64,000 nt of DNA from Flammeovirgaceae bacterium UBA5008. Its GTDB lineage: Bacteria > Bacteroidota > Bacteroidia > Cytophagales > Cyclobacteriaceae. Where the stretch lies: the NCBI GenBank assembly GCA_002398365.1, contig DGYK01000010.1:84080-148079 (forward strand). Reading direction: 5' to 3'. Of the stretch, positions 58,843-64,000 are shown piece by piece; position 1 is the stretch's first letter, and every line of letters begins with the position of its first letter. The translations under genes were made by a program, and so were the position numbers. A model generated the notes under the pieces. It saw only the letters and a program-made list of their open reading frames with translations. It ran no database searches and was not told where the DNA came from.

Positions 58843-60729
58843 ATGGCGAAAGATCCAAGAGAATACGATGAATCCAGTATTAAATCACTCGATTGGCGCG
58901 AGCATATTCGTTTGCGTCCGGGTATGTACATCGGTAAGTTGGGCGATGGCTCAGCGAAAGATGACGGTATTTATGTGCTGGTGAAAGAAGTGATCGACAA
59001 CTGTATTGACGAACACATGATGGGTTATGGTAAAGTGATCGATGTAAAGATTACCGACCAACGTGTGGTGGTTCGCGATTACGGCCGTGGAATTCCATTA
59101 GGAAAAGTAGTAGACGTAGTCTCTAAAATTAATACCGGTGCCAAATACGATTCAGGTGCATTTCAAAAATCAGTGGGTTTGAATGGCGTGGGTACCAAAG
59201 CCGTAAACGCACTTTCTAACTTTTTTAAAGTACAAGCTTTCCGCGAAGGCCAAACCAAGTTAGCCGAGTTTAAAAAAGGTGTTTTGGTAGCCGATCCAAA
59301 AGTTACTAAGTCCGATGAGAAAAACGGAACGCTGGTAGAGTTTGAACCCGATAACCAAATGTTTAAGAATTATCATTTCATCCCTGAATATTTGGATGAC
59401 TTGATGTGGAACTACGCATTCTTAAATGCGGGACTTACGATCAACTACAATGGACAGAAATTTTTCTCGAAAGACGGATTGCTTGATTTGCTGAAACAAA
59501 AGTCCGATCCGGATGAAATTCGTTACCCGATTATTCATTTCAAAGGTGATGACATTGAAGTAGCTTTAACGCACGGAAATCAATACGGAGAAGAATATTA
59601 TTCTTACGTAAACGGACAAAACACCACACAAGGAGGTACACACTTAGCTGCTTTCCGCGAAGGTGTAGTGCGTGGCGTTCGTGATTTTTATAAGAAAGAT
59701 TTTGATGCAGCCGACATTCGTGCGAGCATTATCGGGGCGATTGCCGTACGCGTTCAAGAACCCGTTTTTGAATCACAAACAAAAACAAAGTTAGGTTCTA
59801 TCAACATGGCTCCTGAGGGAGGCCAAAGTGTGAAAAACTTTGTGGGCGATTTCGTAGCCAAAGAGCTCGAAATCTACTTGCACAAAAATCCGAAAGTTGC
59901 CGAAGAGATGCTCAAGCGCATCATGCAGTCAGAGCGAGAGCGCAAGGAAATTGCCGGCATTAAAAAACTCGCCAACGAACGTGCGAAGAAGGCCAACTTG
60001 CACAACAAAAAACTACGCGACTGTCGTTTTCATTTCGATGACGAAAAAGGAGAGAAGGGAAGCGAGTCTATGATTTTCATTACCGAGGGTGACTCGGCCA
60101 GTGGTTCAATTACCAAATCGCGCAATGTAGAATTGCAAGCCGTTTTCAGTTTGCGGGGTAAGCCACTCAACTGTTATGGACTCACCAAGAAAGTCGTTTA
60201 TGAAAACGAAGAATTCAATTTGCTCCAGCACGCTTTAAATATTGAAGATGGAATGGACGGATTAAGATATAACAAAGTGATTATTGCAACAGATGCGGAT
60301 GTGGACGGCATGCACATTCGCTTGTTGCTAATGACCTTCTTCCTGCAGTTTTTCCCCGACTTAGTAAAAGCCAACCATGTGTATGTGTTGGAGACTCCAT
60401 TGTTCCGCGTGCGAAACAAAAAGGAAACCATTTACTGCTACAGCGAAGAAGAAAAACAAGCAGCGGTAGTCAAGTTAGGCAGCAAGCCGGAGATCACCCG
60501 CTTCAAAGGTTTGGGTGAAATTTCACCGGATGAATTTGGGAAATTTATTGGTGAAGATATTCGCTTGCAGCCGGTACTCTTATCTAAAGAAGGACATCTA
60601 GCAAAGTTGCTCGAATTCTACATGGGTAAAAATACGCCCGATCGTCAGGAGTTTATCATTGAGAACCTGCGCATTGAACTAGATAAAGTAGAAGCGAAGG
60701 AAGAAGTTATTGTCGAGGCTGGCGAGTAG
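58843..60729 (+). CDS. parE: DNA topoisomerase IV subunit B (ParE, type IIA ATPase)
   Basis: This is the ATPase subunit of the decatenating type IIA topoisomerase, 628 residues. The GHKL ATPase has EVIDNCIDEHMMGYG, DYGRGIPLG, VGLNGVGTKAVNAL and QNTTQGGTHLAAF. The transducer is followed by the TOPRIM domain with FITEGDSASGSITKSRN (about 412) and DADVDGMHIRLL (about 483). Near the C-terminus is TRFKGLGEISPDEFG. It is about 40 residues shorter than GyrB-type proteins in the TOPRIM insert region and pairs with parC 35 bases downstream. Confidence 0.93.
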   Translation: MAKDPREYDESSIKSLDWREHIRLRPGMYIGKLGDGSAKDDGIYVLVKEVIDNCIDEHMMGYGKVIDVKITDQRVVVRDYGRGIPLGKVVDVVSKINTGAKYDSGAFQKSVGLNGVGTKAVNALSNFFKVQAFREGQTKLAEFKKGVLVADPKVTKSDEKNGTLVEFEPDNQMFKNYHFIPEYLDDLMWNYAFLNAGLTINYNGQKFFSKDGLLDLLKQKSDPDEIRYPIIHFKGDDIEVALTHGNQYGEEYYSYVNGQNTTQGGTHLAAFREGVVRGVRDFYKKDFDAADIRASIIGAIAVRVQEPVFESQTKTKLGSINMAPEGGQSVKNFVGDFVAKELEIYLHKNPKVAEEMLKRIMQSERERKEIAGIKKLANERAKKANLHNKKLRDCRFHFDDEKGEKGSESMIFITEGDSASGSITKSRNVELQAVFSLRGKPLNCYGLTKKVVYENEEFNLLQHALNIEDGMDGLRYNKVIIATDADVDGMHIRLLLMTFFLQFFPDLVKANHVYVLETPLFRVRNKKETIYCYSEEEKQAAVVKLGSKPEITRFKGLGEISPDEFGKFIGEDIRLQPVLLSKEGHLAKLLEFYMGKNTPDRQEFIIENLRIELDKVEAKEEVIVEAGE

Positions 60730-60764
60730 CCTTATAAATATTTGAAGGATTAAGCTAAGAAGTA

Positions 60765-63653
60765 ATGGCTAAGAAACAAATTCCCAACGAAACAACAGAC
60801 AAAGACGGAAACGTACACTCCATCGCTATTGATGGCATGTACGAAAACTGGTTTTTGGATTATGCATCGTACGTAATTCTGGAGCGTGCCGTGCCACGCA
60901 TTGAAGATGGTTTGAAACCGGTGCAACGAAGAATTGCACACGCCATCAAAGAAATGGATGACGGGCGCTTTAACAAAGTGGCCAACGTAATCGGTAGCAC
61001 GATGCAATACCATCCGCATGGTGATGCTGCTATCGGTGAAGCGATCGTGAACATCGGGCAAAAGGATTTGCTCCTCGATACACAAGGTAACTGGGGCGAT
61101 GTGCGCACAGGAGATAGCGCGGCTGCTCCTCGTTACATCGAAGCTCGACTTTCCAAATTTGCTTTGGATGTAGTCTATAATCCACAAACTACCGAATGGC
61201 AATTGTCATACGATGGTAGAAAAAAGGAGCCGGTAACATTGCCGGTGAAATTTCCTTTGTTGCTGGCACAAGGCGTAGAAGGTATCGCGGTCGGTTTGTC
61301 TACCAAAATTTTGCCTCACAACTTCTGTGAGTTGATCAAAGCGTCCATTGACATTCTAAAAGGAAAAAATCCAAAGATTTATCCTGACTTTCCTACGGGA
61401 GGCATTGGAGATTTTTCGGAATACGATCAGGGTTTCCGTGGCGGTAAAATAAAAGTTCGCGCCAAAATCGAAATTGAAGATAAGAAGACACTGATCATTC
61501 GCGAGATTCCTTTTGGAACCACAACCGCTTCGTTGATGGAATCCATTGTGAAGGCCAGCGAGAAGGGTAAGATCAAAGTAAAACAAGTGGTGGATAACAC
61601 CGCTAAAGATGTGGAAATCAGCGTAAGCTTACAATCCGGTATCTCTCCGGAAATCGCCATCGATGCATTGTATGCCTTTACGGATTGCGAAGTTTCCATT
61701 TCACCTAATGCCTGTGTGATTGTGGACGATAAACCTCAGTTCATGAAAGTGAATGAGATTTTGAAGTACAACACCGAGCAAACGGTAAAATTGCTCAAGC
61801 AAGAACTCGAAATCAAAAAGGCCGAGTTGATGGAGAAAATTTTATTCTCATCCCTCGAAAAAATATTCATCGAAAAACGAATCTATCGTAACATTGAAGA
61901 TATAGAAACCTTTGAAGAAGTAATCACTACTGTCGACAAAGGTCTTCGTCCTTACAAAAAGCAATTCTATCGCGAAATCACCCGCGATGATATTCTTCGC
62001 TTGCTCGAAATTCGCATCAAGCGTATTTCCAAATACGACTCGTTCAAAGCCGATGAGTTGATGCGCGATTTGGAGAAGGAGTTAAAAGAAACCTTGCATC
62101 ACCTGAAGCACCTCACTGAGTTCGCCATTGCTTATTATCAAAACTTGTTAGATAAATACGGCAAAGGTCGCGAGCGCAAAACCGAAATCAAGAGCTTCCA
62201 ATCGGTAGCAGCTACTGAAGTAATTGCCAACAACCAAAAGTTGTATGTCAACCGCGAAGACGGCTTTATTGGTTGGGGCTTGAAGAAAGACGAATTCATT
62301 GCGGACTGTTCTGAATTGGATGACGTGATCGTCATTCGCAGAGACGGGAAAGCCAAAGTAAGTCGCATCAACGAAAAGGTGTTCATGGGCAAAGACATTT
62401 TGCATGTGGGCATTTGGCGCAAAGGCGATGATCGCATGATCTACAACCTGATTTACACCGATGGCAAAGGCGGCATCACTTATGCAAAACGTTTTGCTAT
62501 GCCAGCCATCACCCGTGATAAAGAGTATGATCTCGACATGGGTAATCCAAACAGCAAAGTGCATTACCTCAGTGCTAATCCGAATGGCGAAGCCGAAATT
62601 GTAGAAGTAAAATTGACACCTGCCAGCTCTGCACGCAAAAAGATTTTTGATTTCGATTTTTCAGAATTGGAAGTGAAAGGCCGAGGAGTTCGTGGAAATG
62701 TGGTGACAAAATACCCGGTTCGCAAAGTAGACTTTAAAGAATCTCTCGGTTCTACATTAAGTGGATTGGATTTGTGGTTTGACGAAGCAAGTGGCCGCCT
62801 GAATAAAGACAAGCGTGGAAAGTATGTTGGTAAATTCGATGGCGATGATCAGATCCTTGCGATTACCAAGAGTGGTACCTACAAGATTACAAGCTACGAG
62901 CTTACGAATCGCTACGAACCGGAGAAAACTATTCTGGTAGAAAAGTACAATGCGAAAAAGCCAATCACCGCTGTGTACATGGATGGTGAAAGCAAACAAT
63001 ATTTTGTGAAGCGCTTCCTAATCGAAACTAACTCACTCGATAAAGAATTCGGATTTATTTCCGAAGGGATAGGTTCACGCCTCGATTATGCGAGCACAGC
63101 CGATTCACCGGAGATCGAAGTAGATTTGATCAAAGGAAAAGGCAAAGACAAGGAAACCGAGGTTGTCAACCTTGAGGAGATAGTAGACATCAAAGGATGG
63201 AAAGCTGTGGGCAATCGCTTGTCACAATTTAGAGTTTCTAAAATCAGAGCACTCGAAGATCCGGATGATACCGGCCTGGAAGAAGGCGATGTAGACAATG
63301 AATCGACTGTTGAAACCTCAAAAAGTTCTCAACCGTCAAAAAAAAAATGGGAAGAACCAGAGGAGGGAGAGCAAGCGAGCCTCTTCGGGGAAAGTCAGCT
63401 CCCGCAAAACCAAAGCAAGCCGCTCGTCAACGGTCAGCCCCCGCAGCCAAAGGAAAAAAGACCAGCAGCGGAGCAAGCAAGCCTCTTCGGGGAAAGCCAA
63501 CCAAGTCAGCAAAGCCAGGAAAACCAACAAAGTCAGGAAAACCAGTCAAACCCGGAAAGCCAGCAAAAAGAGGAAAAGGTAAAAGAAAATAAACCACCCG
63601 ATTCCTCTTCGCGAACTTTCACGGCAGGCGAAACCATAGACCTAGACCTGTAA
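60765..63653 (+). CDS. parC: DNA topoisomerase IV subunit A (ParC), long with low-complexity tail
   Basis: This is the DNA-cleaving subunit, 962 residues. The breakage-reunion domain (about 1-490) has RIEDGLKPVQRRI, MQYHPHGDAAIGEAI and the catalytic Tyr about 124 in AAPRYIEARLS. The C-terminal beta-pinwheel follows (about 500-850, with blade motifs GWGLKKDEF and VTKYPVRKVDFKESLGS). After the run of ten A (63338-63347) coding SKKKW, the last 100 residues are Gln/Ser/Glu-rich and contain EQASLFGESQ twice. The end is FTAGETIDLDL. The same stretch is open in all three frames; a -1 shift at the A-run gives a Lys/Pro/Gly-rich tail instead. Confidence 0.92.
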   Translation: MAKKQIPNETTDKDGNVHSIAIDGMYENWFLDYASYVILERAVPRIEDGLKPVQRRIAHAIKEMDDGRFNKVANVIGSTMQYHPHGDAAIGEAIVNIGQKDLLLDTQGNWGDVRTGDSAAAPRYIEARLSKFALDVVYNPQTTEWQLSYDGRKKEPVTLPVKFPLLLAQGVEGIAVGLSTKILPHNFCELIKASIDILKGKNPKIYPDFPTGGIGDFSEYDQGFRGGKIKVRAKIEIEDKKTLIIREIPFGTTTASLMESIVKASEKGKIKVKQVVDNTAKDVEISVSLQSGISPEIAIDALYAFTDCEVSISPNACVIVDDKPQFMKVNEILKYNTEQTVKLLKQELEIKKAELMEKILFSSLEKIFIEKRIYRNIEDIETFEEVITTVDKGLRPYKKQFYREITRDDILRLLEIRIKRISKYDSFKADELMRDLEKELKETLHHLKHLTEFAIAYYQNLLDKYGKGRERKTEIKSFQSVAATEVIANNQKLYVNREDGFIGWGLKKDEFIADCSELDDVIVIRRDGKAKVSRINEKVFMGKDILHVGIWRKGDDRMIYNLIYTDGKGGITYAKRFAMPAITRDKEYDLDMGNPNSKVHYLSANPNGEAEIVEVKLTPASSARKKIFDFDFSELEVKGRGVRGNVVTKYPVRKVDFKESLGSTLSGLDLWFDEASGRLNKDKRGKYVGKFDGDDQILAITKSGTYKITSYELTNRYEPEKTILVEKYNAKKPITAVYMDGESKQYFVKRFLIETNSLDKEFGFISEGIGSRLDYASTADSPEIEVDLIKGKGKDKETEVVNLEEIVDIKGWKAVGNRLSQFRVSKIRALEDPDDTGLEEGDVDNESTVETSKSSQPSKKKWEEPEEGEQASLFGESQLPQNQSKPLVNGQPPQPKEKRPAAEQASLFGESQPSQQSQENQQSQENQSNPESQQKEEKVKENKPPDSSSRTFTAGETIDLDL
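63369..63578 (+). repeat. Tandem repeats inside the 3' end of parC
   Basis: A 29-base unit at 63369-63397 recurs almost unchanged at 63471-63499, with a 102-base period (34 codons, so the frame is kept). Next come four imperfect 18-base units at 63507-63524, 63525-63542, 63543-63560 and 63561-63578, of the form CAGCAAAGCCAGGAAAAC. Repeat expansion explains the low-complexity tail in frame 0 and the regular Gly-Lys-Pro pattern in the -1 frame. Confidence 0.8.
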
Positions 63654-63686
63654 TTATTCTACCATCTGTTCAACAGATGACAAACC

Positions 63687-63720
63687 AAGATGGGCATCAC
63701 GCCCATCTTAGTTTTACTTT
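63687..63720 (+). terminator. Likely terminator after parC
   Basis: AAGATGGGC (63687-63695) pairs perfectly with GCCCATCTT (63701-63709), loop ATCAC, followed by a T-rich but interrupted tail. It lies between parC and the TonB-receptor gene. Confidence 0.65.
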
Positions 63721-63738
63721 TCATTCAACAAAAAAACT

Positions 63739-64000
63739 ATGCAAGCAATTGTACGATTGATCATTTTACTCATTTTTTCTTTTTCAATTTTTAATTCTTT
63801 CGCACAGCAAGACACTGTCCGTCAACTCAACGAAGTAGTCATTCAGGGCAACCGCATCCAACCGGCCTTCAATGAATTATCCGCCAGCGTCATCGTCATT
63901 TCTCCTGCCGACATAAAAAAATCTCCAGCCATCAGCATTGCCGATTTGCTGCACTACCAGGCTGGTGTAGACATTCGTCAGCGCGGAGCCAATGGTGTGC
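63739..64000 (+). CDS. N-terminal part of a TonB-dependent outer-membrane receptor
   Basis: The frame starts at ATG 63739 and runs off the window after 87 codons. A signal peptide (ending NSFAQQ) is followed by a TonB-box-like stretch and the plug domain: QLNEVVIQGNRIQPAFNELS, SVIVISPADIKKSPAISIAD, LLHYQAGVDIRQRGANG. The latter matches the receptor plug signature (xxLLxxxPGVxIRxRG). The layout resembles BtuB-like or siderophore receptors instead of SusC, because no N-terminal carboxypeptidase-D-like domain precedes the plug. The ligand is unknown because the barrel is missing. Confidence 0.9.
   Translation, partial: MQAIVRLIILLIFSFSIFNSFAQQDTVRQLNEVVIQGNRIQPAFNELSASVIVISPADIKKSPAISIADLLHYQAGVDIRQRGANGV

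Noticed and set aside
63298..63592. Two further rightward frames of 81 and 94 codons inside the parC end as separate genes
   Set aside because: They lie wholly inside parC in a low-complexity purine-rich repeat region and have no own signal, so I treat the -1 frame only as a possible frameshift product.
1..64000. CRISPR array, insertion sequences, prophage, rRNA operon, integrons
   Set aside because: No regularly spaced repeats with spacers, transposase or integrase motifs, phage structural genes or rRNA sequence were found.

Overview
The window is chromosomal DNA of a member of the Bacteroidota, most likely of the Cytophagales type. It has moderate GC and almost no Shine-Dalgarno sequences. 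Several upstream regions fit the Bacteroidota promoter form TTTG-N19-21-TAnnTTTG. Gene content agrees: a three-gene cytochrome-b succinate dehydrogenase, a DNA polymerase III alpha with its own N-terminal proofreading domain, a TPR histidine kinase, DUF4097, DUF4136 and DUF6913 proteins, a SemiSWEET, and a TonB-dependent receptor. There is no phage, insertion sequence, CRISPR array or rRNA operon. This is mostly core genome with scattered accessory genes.

Layout. 1-6.1 kb: the end of a BNR/sortilin-type glycosidase-like protein, a membrane protein gene split by an in-frame stop, then a leftward set of a DUF885 lipoprotein, a TPR protein and an ABC exporter. 6.2-9.8 kb: a cold-shock protein with an unusual charged N-terminal arm, a badly decayed carbohydrate-porin gene, a beta-barrel protein and lipoprotein MsrA. 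9.9-13.1 kb: an ECF sigma factor, a membrane protein with HEAT-like repeats (probable anti-sigma factor) and two DUF4097 proteins. 13.1-15.8 kb: SemiSWEET, pth, rplY (L25), prs and tRNA-Gln, all leftward. 15.9-20.3 kb: a DUF4136 lipoprotein, a divergent PEP carboxylase, a YkgJ-type cysteine-cluster protein and an unknown protein. 20.3-25.0 kb: thioredoxin and dnaE. 25.1-29.0 kb: a 35-residue membrane peptide and the sdhCAB operon.

29.0-34.9 kb: dapA, a DUF6913 protein, ligA, rsmE, an acyl-CoA-binding protein and citrate synthase, all leftward. 34.9-40.1 kb: an SPFH protein with a channel-like membrane protein, a large TPR histidine kinase, a histone H1-like Lys/Ala protein and a membrane-protein remnant. 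40.2-47.0 kb: M14 peptidase, a small secreted protein, a GH2 glycosidase, a glycerophosphodiester phosphodiesterase and a Tat-type dienelactone hydrolase. 47.1-53.9 kb: mnmE, an Nramp transporter fused to a universal-stress domain with its MntR regulator, a glycosyltransferase, dapD and a DUF3108 protein. 53.9-64 kb: a PAS kinase with a response regulator, mscL, 3-hydroxyacyl-CoA dehydrogenase, three small unknowns, parE, parC and the start of a TonB-dependent receptor.

Points most worth a second look: (1) the 3' end of parC, where an A10 run precedes about 240 bp open in all three frames, and a -1 shift would replace an acidic Gln-rich tail with a Lys/Pro/Gly-rich one; (2) the Nramp-Usp fusion and mntR under an inverted-repeat operator overlapping the promoter; (3) a membrane protein shaped like a two-pore-helix K+ channel but without a TVGYG filter; (4) the ECF sigma / HEAT-repeat anti-sigma / twin DUF4097 cassette; (5) two intrinsic terminators placed directly in front of the start codons of prs and of the acyl-CoA-binding protein gene; (6) two genes broken by in-frame stops. 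I see no clear multi-gene defence system or similar novel machine.
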